DNA from: Tardibacter chloracetimidivorans
GTDB taxonomy: Bacteria; Pseudomonadota; Alphaproteobacteria; Sphingomonadales; Sphingomonadaceae
Assembly (NCBI RefSeq): GCF_001890385.1
Contig: NZ_CP018221.1
Coordinates: 2,963,501 to 3,027,500, forward strand
Direction: 5' to 3'
DNA: 64,000 bases
The translations under genes and the position numbers were made by a program. Numbering within the stretch: the first letter of the stretch is position 1; every line of letters starts with the position of its first letter. Shown one piece after another: positions 27,301 to 36,764 of this stretch. The notes under the pieces are model-generated. The model was not told where the DNA came from, did no database searches, and saw only the letters and a program-made list of their open reading frames with translations.

Positions 27301-27640
27301 TCCGCGTCGGAAGGTGCCATGGTTCAGCAATCCGTGACCAGATGGTCATTATGCAGGGGCGGCGCACGTTTGATGGGGTTTGCAGGCCGGATTTGGTGGA
27401 GCACGTGGCAATTTGGTCCGGAGCGCCCCAGATTGTCGATGTGATCGGCAATAAACAGCCTTTAAACTGGTGGCCAATGCAGGTTGCGCGATCGGGCTCT
27501 TCCCGGCGACGCCAACACCAATGGTAGAGCGAACAGTGCTCGAGTTTGCCGAGATCGATCCGCCACCGGCCTGCGAAGCCAGGCGGAATTGGTCCGGGCA
27601 GATCGGCCTGCGGCGTCGTTGCGAGGGGGGTATCGTCGCT
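27301..27640. other. Gene-free stretch between TetR and the M20 gene
   Basis: A frame on the plus strand is open from 27470 into the M20 gene, but the signal peptide places the true start at 27641. Nothing else recognisable; no shared island element. Confidence 0.4.
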
Positions 27641-29209
27641 ATGTCTTGTTGGTTTTTAAGGTTAGCGCCAATATTCTGGATGTTGGCGTCATCTGCGCAA
27701 GCCGAAGCACCGCCACGCCTCAAGCAGGAGGCGGCACGCCTCATCGACGCCAGATCGAAGCAGGCCCAGGAGATGGTGGACAAGGTTTTCAGTTTCGCCG
27801 AGCCCGGTTTTCAAGAATATGCAACCGCCGCATATCTGACCTCCAAATTGGAAAGCCACGGTTTTAAGGTCGAGCGTGGCATATCCGGTATTCCAACTGC
27901 ATTTCGAGCCAGTTGGGGCAAGTCCGGGCCTACGATCCTGCTTGCCAGCGACATCGATGCGGTTCTGGGCACATCGCAGATGCCGGGTACTTCCTCATTG
28001 CGTCCCCTGGTAGCTGGCGCGCCCGGCCATGGCGAGGGCCATAATTCGGGAATGGCCGTGATCATTGCTGCCGCGCAGGCTCTGAAGTCCATTATGGAAG
28101 AGCATGACTTGGGCGGCCAGCTCGTTATCCTCCCCGGCGTGGCGGAGGAGCTTCTGGGCTCCAAGGCCTTCTACGTTCGCGACGGACTGCTGAAGGATGT
28201 CGACGTCGCGTTGTTTGCTCATGTCAGCCCTACGTTCAACACCGCTTGGGGCGACCTGGGGAGCACCGGGATGGTATCGGTCGAATATCGTTTCACCGGC
28301 AGGACCGCTCACGCGGCCATGGACCCGTGGGAAGGCCGCAGCGCACTTGATGCTGTCGAGGTCATGAGTGCCGCTTGGAATTTGCGCCGAGAGCATCTGC
28401 CGATCACCCATCGATCACACTATGTGATCACCAATGGTGGGGGCCAGCCGAATGTTGTGCCGGCCGAAGCGGCGGTCTGGTATTATTTGCGGGAGCGCAC
28501 CTTTGGGGGTGTTCGGACTCTTTTCGAGACCGCCAACCAGATTTCCGAGGCCGCTGCCAAGGCCACGGGCACGACCGTTTCGCGCCGGATTCTCGGCTAT
28601 GCAGCGCCACAATATGGCAACAAGCCCTTGGCTGAAGCCGCGTGGAAAAACATCAAAACCATCGGAATGCCCGTATGGTCGGCCGCGGACCAAGCTTTTG
28701 CTCGCGAGGTCCAGACAGCAAACGGCAGAACACCGAGGCCGTTGGACTCATTGGTCCCACCGCTTTCTACGCCGTTCAATCGTCCGCCGATGCCCCATGG
28801 CGGTTCCGATGATGTTGGGGATATCATGTGGGCCGTGCCGACCATCACAATCTTCTACCCATCCAATGTTCCGAATCTCATCAACCACAACCCTTTGGCG
28901 GCTATGGCGATGGCAACGCCAATCGCTCATAAGGGGGTAATTGCGGGTGCGAAGGCTGTGGCCTTCACGGTGCTCGACCTGCTAACCACCCCCCAGCTGA
29001 TAAGCGAGGCCAAAGCCTACTTCAGCAATGTACAGTTGAAGGACCAGCATTACGAGACGCTGCTATCTGCCACCGACAAACCCGCTATATGGATAAACAG
29101 CGATATCATGAAGAAATATCGGGAAGAAATGTCACCATTGTACTACGACGAAGACCGGTACGATACATATCTTGACCAGCTTGGCATTGATTATGAGCGC
29201 GAACGATAG
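27641..29209 (+). CDS. Secreted M20-family amidohydrolase (AbgB-like)
   Basis: A 522-residue metallopeptidase-fold hydrolase with a signal peptide (WFLRLAPIFWMLASSAQA), hence periplasmic. Metal-site segments: EGHNSGMAVIIAAA, LPGVAEELLGSKAF with the catalytic glutamate pair, and GRTAHAAMDPWEGRSALDAVE of the dimerisation domain, all close to p-aminobenzoyl-glutamate hydrolase subunit B. It should cleave an amide-linked conjugate outside the cytosol. ATG 27641 is chosen because it opens the signal peptide. Last gene of the island. Confidence 0.9.
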   Translation: MSCWFLRLAPIFWMLASSAQAEAPPRLKQEAARLIDARSKQAQEMVDKVFSFAEPGFQEYATAAYLTSKLESHGFKVERGISGIPTAFRASWGKSGPTILLASDIDAVLGTSQMPGTSSLRPLVAGAPGHGEGHNSGMAVIIAAAQALKSIMEEHDLGGQLVILPGVAEELLGSKAFYVRDGLLKDVDVALFAHVSPTFNTAWGDLGSTGMVSVEYRFTGRTAHAAMDPWEGRSALDAVEVMSAAWNLRREHLPITHRSHYVITNGGGQPNVVPAEAAVWYYLRERTFGGVRTLFETANQISEAAAKATGTTVSRRILGYAAPQYGNKPLAEAAWKNIKTIGMPVWSAADQAFAREVQTANGRTPRPLDSLVPPLSTPFNRPPMPHGGSDDVGDIMWAVPTITIFYPSNVPNLINHNPLAAMAMATPIAHKGVIAGAKAVAFTVLDLLTTPQLISEAKAYFSNVQLKDQHYETLLSATDKPAIWINSDIMKKYREEMSPLYYDEDRYDTYLDQLGIDYERER

Positions 29210-29435
29210 GGTGTCGTAGTGATCCACTCCTGATATTTATTATCGTCAATCCCATCGGCGGTGACGGTGCCACCCGCCCGTCGGCAAATCTCCACACCGC
29301 CACGCACCTCAGGAAGCTGCCGGGGCTCGTAGCGGCTTTCGCCATTTCCAACTTCGGTGCAAAACCTCAAATCGGTGGCGAGTTGCGCCCTGCATCGCTA
29401 TTCCCGCCTCGAATGTTTGAAGGAGGGGCGCCGGT

Positions 29436-30728
29436 ATGACAGCAGCGAAGCAGGGTGGGGTGGGGCCGTCACACCGCAGGGTCTTGTTCGCAAGCCTTGT
29501 CGGCACGGCGGTCGAGTTCTACGACTTCTATATCTATGCCACCGCCGCCGCGCTGGTGTTCGGGCCGCTGTTCTTTCCGTCCGAATCGGCGTCGGCGCAG
29601 CTTCTCGCCGCCTATGCAAGCTTCGGCCTCGCCTTTGTCGCCCGTCCGCTGGGCGCAAGCATATTCGGCCATTTCGGCGATCGGGTCGGCCGCAAGTCCA
29701 CGCTCGTCGCCTCGCTGATGCTGATGGGCGGGTCGACGCTGCTCATCGCCTTCCTGCCGACCTACCAGACCGTCGGATGGATCGCGCCGCTGCTGCTGTG
29801 CATCCTGCGCTTCGGCCAGGGCCTGGGCCTGGGCGGGGAATGGGGCGGAGCTGCGCTTCTGGCGGTGGAGAATGCGCCGCCTGGCTGGCGCGCCCGCTTC
29901 GGCATGTTTCCGCAGCTTGGAGCGCCGGTGGGCTTCATTGCGGCCAACGGCCTGTTCCTGCTGCTTGGCCTGACGCTCACGCCCGAGCAGTTCCGCGACT
30001 GGGGATGGCGGCTGCCCTTCCTCGCCAGCGCGCTGCTGGTGGGCCTTGGCCTGTGGGTGCGGCTCAGGCTTACCGAGACGCCTGCCTTTGCAAAGGCGCT
30101 GGAGGAAGGCCCGCCGCCGCGCGTGCCACTGGCCGCGCTGCTCCGCCATCACCTGCCGGAGACGGTGGCCGGCACCTTCGCGGTGGTCGCCTGCTTTGCG
30201 ATCTTCTATCTCGCAACCGCTTTCGCGCTTGGCTATGGCACCACCACGCTCGGCTATTCGCGCGAGACATTCCTCGCCGTGCAGCTTGGCGCGATCCTGT
30301 TCATGGCCGCATCAATCATCGCCGCAGGCTGGCTGTCAGACATTGTCAGCCCGCGCCGCGTCCTGATGGGCGGATGCATCGCGACCGCGCTTGGCGGCCT
30401 GCTGCTCGGGCCGATGATGGGCAGCGGCTCGCTGTTCCTGATCTTCCTGTTCCTTGCGCTGGCGCTCACCCTGATGGGTTTCGTCTATGGGCCTCTGGGC
30501 GCGTGGCTGCCGGGCCTTTTCCCGCCGCAGGTGCGCTATACGGGGGCATCGATGGCGTTCAACCTCGGCGGCATATTGGGCGGCGCGCTTGCGCCCATCA
30601 TCGCGCAGGCGCTGGCGGACAGGGGCGGCCTGTTTCCCGTCGGCCTCTATCTGAGCGCGGCCGGGCTGGTGAGCTTCATCGCCCTTGCCGCGCTTCGCAG
30701 GCAGGGGCGGGCGCAAGCTTTTGGTTGA
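29436..30728 (+). CDS. MFS transporter, metabolite:H+ symporter (MHS) family
   Basis: A 430-residue inner-membrane symporter. The start FASLVGTAVEFYDFYIYATAAA and the motif GDRVGRKSTLVASLMLMGGS are hallmarks of the MHS branch (citrate, alpha-ketoglutarate, proline/betaine, shikimate carriers). Twelve hydrophobic helices are visible. Base composition returns to the high-GC core level, so it marks the end of the island. SD AAGGAGG precedes ATG 29436 by about 9 bp. Confidence 0.9.
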   Translation: MTAAKQGGVGPSHRRVLFASLVGTAVEFYDFYIYATAAALVFGPLFFPSESASAQLLAAYASFGLAFVARPLGASIFGHFGDRVGRKSTLVASLMLMGGSTLLIAFLPTYQTVGWIAPLLLCILRFGQGLGLGGEWGGAALLAVENAPPGWRARFGMFPQLGAPVGFIAANGLFLLLGLTLTPEQFRDWGWRLPFLASALLVGLGLWVRLRLTETPAFAKALEEGPPPRVPLAALLRHHLPETVAGTFAVVACFAIFYLATAFALGYGTTTLGYSRETFLAVQLGAILFMAASIIAAGWLSDIVSPRRVLMGGCIATALGGLLLGPMMGSGSLFLIFLFLALALTLMGFVYGPLGAWLPGLFPPQVRYTGASMAFNLGGILGGALAPIIAQALADRGGLFPVGLYLSAAGLVSFIALAALRRQGRAQAFG

Positions 30729-30759
30729 GAGTCCGTCGCCGGGGCGATAAGCCCGCGCC

Positions 30760-32160
30760 ATGCGATACATCAGCACCCGCGGCCGCGCGCCCGCGCTCAG
30801 TTTCGAAGAAGTGACCCTGGCGGGGCTTGCCAGCGACGGCGGGCTTTATGTGCCGGAAAGCTGGCCCCAGCTTTCGGTGGAGACGCTCAGGTCGCTGCGC
30901 ACCGCAAGCTATGTGGAAACGGCGGTTGCCGTGATGGCCCCGTTCGTCGGCGATGCGCTGAGCGAGGACGAGCTTCGCGACCTGTGCGCCGAGGCCTATG
31001 GCCGGTTCGACCATGCGGGTGTCACGCCGCTGGTGCAGCTTGACCATCGCCACTGGCTGCTGGAGCTGTTCCACGGGCCGACACTCGCCTTCAAGGATGT
31101 GGCGCTTCAACTGCTCGGCCTCCTGTTCGAACGGTTCCTGTCGCGCCGCGACATGCATGTCACCATCGTCGGCGCGACCAGCGGAGACACCGGCTCGGCG
31201 GCGATCGACGCCGTTGCGGGGCGCGAGAAGATCGACATCTTCATGCTCCATCCGCAGGGCCGCGTGTCCGACGTGCAGCGCCGTCAGATGACGACGGTCA
31301 TGGCCCCCAACGTCCACAATATCGCCATCGACGGTAGCTTTGACGATGCGCAGGCGCTGGTGAAGGCGATGTTCAACGATCGTGCCTTTGCCGGGCGGCA
31401 CAATCTGTCGGCGGTCAATTCGATCAACTGGGCCCGACTGATGGCGCAGGTGGTCTATTATGTCTATGCCGCCGTGCGGCTTGGCGCGCCCGATCGCCAG
31501 GTCGCCTTTTCGGTGCCTACCGGCAATTTCGGCGATGTCTTTGCGGGCTATGTCGCATCGAAGATGGGCCTGCCGGTCGCGCGGCTGCTGGTCGCGACCA
31601 ACGTCAACGACATCCTCCACCGTGCGCTGTCGGCGGGCGACTATTCCGTCGGCACGGTCACTCCAACCGTCGCGCCATCGATGGACATTCAGGTTTCGTC
31701 CAACTTCGAGCGGCTGCTGTTCGACCTTCACGGGCGCGACGGGGCCGCGCTTGAAGCCGCCATGCAGTCTTTTGAGACCGCAAAAACGCTCGCGATCACC
31801 GAGGCGCAGCGGGCGCAGGCGGCGCATCTCTTCTCAAGCGCGAGCATCGACGAGGATGCAATGGCGCTGGTGATGCGCTGGGCTTCTGCCGAGGCGGGGC
31901 AGGTGATCGATCCGCACACCGCCATCGGCCTTGCCGCGGCCCGGCTTTCCGACGAGGTGCCGGCCGAAGTGCCGGTGGTGACGCTTGCAACCGCGCATCC
32001 CGCCAAGTTCCGCGACGCGGTGGAAAGGGCGACGGGCATTCGTCCCCATCTCCCGACGCGGGTCTCGGGCCTGTTCGATCGCGAGGAGCGGTTCGAGACG
32101 CTTCCGGCCGATCTGAAGGCGATCCAGGCCCATATCGACGCGAAGTCGGAAAAGCGGTGA
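30760..32160 (+). CDS. thrC: Threonine synthase
   Basis: A 466-residue PLP enzyme converting O-phosphohomoserine to threonine. MRYISTRGRAPALSFEEVTLAGLASDGGLYVPE is the family start (shown here by YISTRG and GLASDGGLYVPE), the PLP lysine is in PTLAFKDVALQLLG, and the phosphate-binding GATSGDTGSAA loop is intact. It overlaps the next gene by 4 bp (GTGA), so the two are translationally coupled. Confidence 0.96.
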   Translation: MRYISTRGRAPALSFEEVTLAGLASDGGLYVPESWPQLSVETLRSLRTASYVETAVAVMAPFVGDALSEDELRDLCAEAYGRFDHAGVTPLVQLDHRHWLLELFHGPTLAFKDVALQLLGLLFERFLSRRDMHVTIVGATSGDTGSAAIDAVAGREKIDIFMLHPQGRVSDVQRRQMTTVMAPNVHNIAIDGSFDDAQALVKAMFNDRAFAGRHNLSAVNSINWARLMAQVVYYVYAAVRLGAPDRQVAFSVPTGNFGDVFAGYVASKMGLPVARLLVATNVNDILHRALSAGDYSVGTVTPTVAPSMDIQVSSNFERLLFDLHGRDGAALEAAMQSFETAKTLAITEAQRAQAAHLFSSASIDEDAMALVMRWASAEAGQVIDPHTAIGLAAARLSDEVPAEVPVVTLATAHPAKFRDAVERATGIRPHLPTRVSGLFDREERFETLPADLKAIQAHIDAKSEKR

Positions 32161-33401
32161 CGGCGAACGCCGCAGCGCCCCGCATCGTCCGTCTGTCAAA
32201 TGGGCTGACGGTGGCGGTCCAGCCGATGGCCGGGGTGGAAACGCTGGCGGTGGGCCTTTACGCCGATTGCGGGTCGCGCCATGAGGAGGCGGGGCTGAAC
32301 GGCGTCGCGCACCTCATGGAGCATATGGTGTTCAAGGGCGCGGGCAGCCGCTCCGCGCGCGAGATTGCCGAGGCGGTGGAGGATGTCGGCGGATCGATCA
32401 ACGCCTATACCGCGCGTGACCATACGGTGTTTCATGCGCGGCTGCTGCCGGGCGATCTGGCCCTGGGCGTGGATCTGATCGCCGATCTGGTGCGCGCGCC
32501 GCGTCTCGACGCCGACGAACTGGAACGCGAGAAGGCGGTCGTTCTGCAGGAACTGGGCGAAGCGCGCGACACGCCCGACGACATCATCTTCGACCATCTG
32601 CAGCTTGCCGCCTTTCCGGCACAGGCGCTCGGGCGGCCGGTGCTGGGGGAAGAGGCGACCATCGCCGCGGCCGATGTCGGCGCGCTGAAGGGCTGGATCG
32701 ACACCCACTATCGTCCGGGGACCATGGTTCTGGCGGCGGCGGGCAAGGTGGACGAGGATGCGCTTTTGAAGCTGGCCGAGGCGCGTTTCGGCGATCTGTC
32801 GCCGGGAAGCCGCGCGGTCGCCGAGCAGGCCCGGTACGGCGGCGGACGGGTGGCCGACGACCGCAAGTTCGAACAGGCGCACCTGACCATGGCGTTCGAG
32901 GGTGTGGGCTATACGGCGGCCGATCAATATGCGCTGGCGCTTTATGCATCGGCGGTGGGCGGCGGCATGTCGTCGCGCCTGTTTCAGGAACTGCGCGAGG
33001 AACGCGGGCTCGCCTATTCAGTCTATGCCTTTCATTCTCCCTATGCCGACACCGGTCTGTTCGGCGTCTATATGGCGACGGCCCGCAAGGAGGCGGCGCG
33101 GGCGCAGACGCTTGCCCGTCAGGTGCTGGAGGCGACGGCGGCCGAGCTTCAGCCCGCCGAGCTGGAGCGCGCCAAGGCGCAGGCCAAGGCCGGGCTGCTG
33201 ATGGGGCTGGAATCGGTGCAGGCGCGGTGCGACCATCTCGCCCGCCAGCTGATGATCTACGGTCGTCCGGTCGACGCGGCGGAAATCGTGGCGGAGATCG
33301 ACCGTTGCGACCTGGATCGGGTGAGAAGCGTCGCCTCCCGCATGCTCGCCGGGCCGATGGCCGAGGCCACGGTCGGACACAGGCTCGCGAAGGCGGCGTG
33401 A
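32157..33401 (+). CDS. M16-family zinc peptidase (processing peptidase-like)
   Basis: A 414-residue pitrilysin-family protease. The inverted zinc motif HLMEH is at residues 52-56, with the downstream glutamate in a QELGEARDTPDD region. The C-terminal half repeats the fold. GTG start at 32157 overlaps the thrC stop. This thrC-M16 pair is a common sphingomonad arrangement. Cytosolic or periplasmic role cannot be decided; no signal peptide is visible. Confidence 0.92.
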   Translation: MTANAAAPRIVRLSNGLTVAVQPMAGVETLAVGLYADCGSRHEEAGLNGVAHLMEHMVFKGAGSRSAREIAEAVEDVGGSINAYTARDHTVFHARLLPGDLALGVDLIADLVRAPRLDADELEREKAVVLQELGEARDTPDDIIFDHLQLAAFPAQALGRPVLGEEATIAAADVGALKGWIDTHYRPGTMVLAAAGKVDEDALLKLAEARFGDLSPGSRAVAEQARYGGGRVADDRKFEQAHLTMAFEGVGYTAADQYALALYASAVGGGMSSRLFQELREERGLAYSVYAFHSPYADTGLFGVYMATARKEAARAQTLARQVLEATAAELQPAELERAKAQAKAGLLMGLESVQARCDHLARQLMIYGRPVDAAEIVAEIDRCDLDRVRSVASRMLAGPMAEATVGHRLAKAA

Positions 33402-34270
33402 CGCTTTCCACCCTTATCGCAGAGCCATGGGCCGATTTTGGGCTGATCGACAGCGGCCATGGCCGCAAGCTGGAGCGGTACGGCCGCTTTCGCTTCATCC
33501 GGCCGGAAGCGCAGGCGCTGTGGGCCCCGGCCGACGCGGACTGGCAGGCGGACGGCGAGTTCGTCGGCGGGTCTGACGACGAGGGCGGCGGGCGCTGGAA
33601 CCTTACGCCCCAGGTGCCGCAGAGCTGGCCGCTTGCCTGGGAGGATGTGCGCTTCCACGCCGCGAACACGCCATTTCGTCACCTCGCCTTCTTCCCCGAC
33701 ATGGCCCCGCAATGGGCGTGGATGCGCGAGAGGATCGGCGAGGGTGCGGAGACGCTGAACCTGTTTGGCTATACGGGGGTCGGGACGCTGGCAATGGCGG
33801 CCCGGGGCGCGCGGGTGACGCATGTCGACGCTTCGAAAAAGGCGGTAGAGGCGGCAAAGGCCAATCAGGCGCTGTCCGGCATGGCCGACCGCCCCATTCG
33901 CTGGCTGGTGGATGATGCGGTGAAATTCGCCGCGCGCGAAGTCCGGCGGGGCAGGCGCTATGACGGCATCATCCTCGATCCGCCGAAATATGGCCGTGGT
34001 CCCAATGGCGAGGTGTGGAAGCTGGAGGAAAAGCTGCCGGAGCTGATCGGCCTGTGCCGGCAACTGCTGGACCCGCGTTCGTCCTTTCTGGTGTTGACCG
34101 TCTATGCGATCCGCATGTCGGCGCTGGCGATCGGTGAACTGGTCCGGCAGGCGACGGCCGATCTTGGCGGAACGGTGGAGATGGGTGACATGGCGATCCG
34201 CGAGGAGAGGCGCGGCCTGCTGCTGCCGACAGCCATTTTCGCGCGGTGGCAGGCGCAGGTCAAAGGTTGA
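33398..34270 (+). CDS. Class I SAM-dependent RNA methyltransferase (RlmI/RlmK-like)
   Basis: A 290-residue protein with a methyltransferase core: LNLFGYTGVGTLAMAARGARVTHVDAS is motif I to II (SAM binding), DGIILDPPKYGRGP is the DPPK catalytic motif typical of the RlmI/RlmK 23S rRNA cytosine/guanine methyltransferases. The N-terminal PUA domain is reduced. GTG start overlaps the M16 stop by 4 bp. Target base unknown. Confidence 0.88.
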   Translation: MTLSTLIAEPWADFGLIDSGHGRKLERYGRFRFIRPEAQALWAPADADWQADGEFVGGSDDEGGGRWNLTPQVPQSWPLAWEDVRFHAANTPFRHLAFFPDMAPQWAWMRERIGEGAETLNLFGYTGVGTLAMAARGARVTHVDASKKAVEAAKANQALSGMADRPIRWLVDDAVKFAAREVRRGRRYDGIILDPPKYGRGPNGEVWKLEEKLPELIGLCRQLLDPRSSFLVLTVYAIRMSALAIGELVRQATADLGGTVEMGDMAIREERRGLLLPTAIFARWQAQVKG

Positions 34271-34321
34271 AACCATTCTCCGGTGACCCGGTTCTCTTCC
34301 TGACGATAGAGGGAGAAAACA

Positions 34322-34594
34322 ATGGCCGCCTCAAGAACTGCGATGCTGCTGGCGCTTGCCGCTGCGTTCGTCGCGACTCCGGCCCTTGCCGACCGGGACG
34401 CCAATGCCGAGGAACGCGCCGCCATTGAAAAGGTGCTGCGCGCGCAAGGCTTTGTAGGCTGGGAAGAAATCGAACTCGACGACGGGCGTTGGGAAGTGGA
34501 TGACGCCCGCGACGCCAAAGGCGTGGAATATGATTTGAAGATGGATCCGAAGACGCTGAAAATCGTCCGCAAGGAAGAAGATGCGATCTTCTGA
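34322..34594 (+). CDS. Small secreted PepSY-like protein
   Basis: A 90-residue protein with a signal peptide (AMLLALAAAFVATPALA). The mature part has the PepSY pattern: an AAIEKVLRAQGFVGWEEIELDDGRWEVDDAR helix-strand unit followed by DLKMDPKTLKIV. PepSY proteins are periplasmic and often inhibit peptidases or interact with metal/redox systems. SD AGGGAGA before ATG. Alone between two core genes. Confidence 0.75.
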   Translation: MAASRTAMLLALAAAFVATPALADRDANAEERAAIEKVLRAQGFVGWEEIELDDGRWEVDDARDAKGVEYDLKMDPKTLKIVRKEEDAIF

Positions 34595-34662
34595 CCGGTG
34601 GTCCGGCACGCACTTGATCGACGCTGCTTCTTGCCGGTAAACTCAATTCAGGGAGATCAGCG

Positions 34663-34905
34663 ATGCAGACCATGGGTGAGAAGTGCGCGTTCGAGTTCAA
34701 CTTCGATCCCGCCACCTTCAAGGTGGGCGACGTGGTGAGCTATCGCGTATCGGGCAGCAGCTATGGCGATTTCCCGTTCGTCGGCACCCTTGTGGAGGTG
34801 CATGACGACCATGTCGTGATTGCGGCCGAACCTAATGATCCCTCGGTCAAATACCGCGCGACTCGGGAAAGCCGGCCGGTGGTGTCGGACGCGGAAATAT
34901 TCTGA
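34663..34905 (+). CDS. Unknown 80-residue cytosolic protein
   Basis: No family recognised. Likely beta-rich: KVGDVVSYRVSGSSYGDFPFVGTLVEVHDDHVVIA resembles an SH3-like or small barrel pattern. A good SD (AGGGAGATCAG) and start are present. No conserved cysteines or membrane segment. Confidence 0.6.
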   Translation: MQTMGEKCAFEFNFDPATFKVGDVVSYRVSGSSYGDFPFVGTLVEVHDDHVVIAAEPNDPSVKYRATRESRPVVSDAEIF

Positions 34906-34927
34906 ACAGGCCGGGCATGCGCGCGGT

Positions 34928-36535
34928 TCAGATCTTCGCCCTGTCCTTCGCCTCGTTAGGCGCTTTCGACTGGGCAAGGGCGGTCGCCTTGCCCGGCGTC
35001 GTCTTCGGACCGGAGGCGATCTGCATCAGGCCGCCCAGCTTTGCCTTGAACGCGTTCAAATCCCGTCCGGCAAGCTGCGTGCGGCTGGTGAACTTGACCG
35101 AGCGCGGATCGACGGCGCGTCCGTTGCGGTAAAGCTCGTAATGCAGGTGCGGGCCGGTCGACATGCCGGTCGATCCGACATAGCCGATGACCTGGCCCTG
35201 CTGGACCCGCTGGCCCGCCGATACCTTGAACCTGCTCATATGCGCATAGGCGGTGGCAAGGCCGTTGCCGTGGCTGATCTTCACATATTTGCCATAGCCC
35301 CGGTTTGACCCGGCGAATTCGATGCGGCCCGCCGCTGCGGCAAGGATCGGCGCGCCATGCGGTGCGCCGAAATCCACACCCTTGTGCATGCGGGAATAGC
35401 CGAGCAGGGGATGTAGCCGCATGCCGAAGCCGGAGGTGAGCCGCGCGCCGTCGACCGGCGTACGCATCAGCCCCTTTTGCGTGGCCTCGCCGCTTGCGTC
35501 GAAGAACTGCTCGCGCCCGCCAAGCGTCCAGCGCATCATCTGGAGCTTCTTGCCGCCCCGGTCGAGGCTGGCATACAGCAGCTTGCCGGTTTCGGTCTCG
35601 CCGGTTTCGGCCAGGCGATGCTCGAAGATGATGTCGAACTTCGCGTTTGCGCCGACATCGCGCTGGAAATCGATCCCGAAGGACAGCGCCTTGATATATT
35701 CGGCGACCAGCCGGGCGGGCACGCCCGCCGCGCGCGCCGATTTGTAAAGGCTGGAGCCGACGGTGCCCGTGATCCGGAGCGGCGCGTCATTGACGGCAAT
35801 GGGGATTTTCTTCAGCCGCAGTTCGCCGCCCTGTCGGCTGACCGCAAGCCTGAGGTCGAACGCCGCGCGGAAGGCGAGGGAATCGAGCGGGCGCGGGACC
35901 GATTTGTTCGGACGGCGGCCGAGGACGATGTCCAGCGCCGCGCCGCGATTGATGTCGGACAGGGCGACCGCGTCGGCGACAAGCCCGGCCGCCGCACTTG
36001 CATCTTCCGCGCTTACGCCCGCGTTGCGCAATGTCCGTTCCATTTCGCCGCCCTGACGGAGCGTCGCCGCCACCTCGATCTGCGGGCGCTCGGGCGTTTC
36101 GGCAAGCGGGCGTACCATGGACGTGGGCGCGAGCCTGCGGCCGGTTTCGCTCTGGGCCGACAAGGGCGCGATCGCCTGCGCGGACGCTTCGATCTGTTGG
36201 GTGGGGGTGTAGGCCGGGACCGGTGCTGCGGGCATGGGCGACATGCGCGCGCCGATGAAGGCGGCCGATCCGGCGAGCAGGGCGACGGTGATCGCGCCCC
36301 GCCACCAATTGGCCGATCCGATGTCGCGGCCAAGGTCGACGACGAGATCGCCGTCGCCCGAAAGATCGCGCGCCAGGGAACGAAGCCGCGCCGCCGCCGT
36401 TGGTCTTTCAAGGGAAGGCGCGCGGCCGAAGGTCGCGACCGCACCGGCCGAGGGCAGGGCAACGGCGTTGCCGTCGACCGCTCCGTCCATCGCGCGCAGA
36501 TCCGGTTGGAACAAGCACCATCCCCCGCCGCGCAC
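34928..36535 (-). CDS. M23-family peptidoglycan DD-metallopeptidase
   Basis: A 535-residue inner-membrane-anchored endopeptidase. One transmembrane helix near residues 80-97 (GAITVALLAGSAAFIGA). The C-terminal LytM/M23 domain has the zinc motifs: MHKGVDFGAPHG (HxxxD) and GPHLHYELYRNG (HxH). Between are coiled-coil and LysM-like segments. The start may be the later ATG at 36490. It cuts peptide cross-links in the periplasm, probably in envelope growth or division. Confidence 0.9.
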   Translation of the reverse strand: MRGGGWCLFQPDLRAMDGAVDGNAVALPSAGAVATFGRAPSLERPTAAARLRSLARDLSGDGDLVVDLGRDIGSANWWRGAITVALLAGSAAFIGARMSPMPAAPVPAYTPTQQIEASAQAIAPLSAQSETGRRLAPTSMVRPLAETPERPQIEVAATLRQGGEMERTLRNAGVSAEDASAAAGLVADAVALSDINRGAALDIVLGRRPNKSVPRPLDSLAFRAAFDLRLAVSRQGGELRLKKIPIAVNDAPLRITGTVGSSLYKSARAAGVPARLVAEYIKALSFGIDFQRDVGANAKFDIIFEHRLAETGETETGKLLYASLDRGGKKLQMMRWTLGGREQFFDASGEATQKGLMRTPVDGARLTSGFGMRLHPLLGYSRMHKGVDFGAPHGAPILAAAAGRIEFAGSNRGYGKYVKISHGNGLATAYAHMSRFKVSAGQRVQQGQVIGYVGSTGMSTGPHLHYELYRNGRAVDPRSVKFTSRTQLAGRDLNAFKAKLGGLMQIASGPKTTPGKATALAQSKAPNEAKDRAKI

Positions 36536-36764
36536 TCCGCTCTCCAGACTTCCGTTGCGCGGCCGAAAAAGCCCGAAAATCTGCGGCGGAGACTGTGCCG
36601 CTAACAGGTTAATGTCAATTTAATCGCCGCTGCCGGGCCCTTGTGCTGCGGCGAGCCGTGGCGTTTCAGCCGATGAGCCGTTCAAATCGGGACTCCGCGG
36701 AAAATCTTAATGCACCGCAAAATAGCTACTTGCGAAGCAGGCGGTTTGCCCCGACATTACATGC

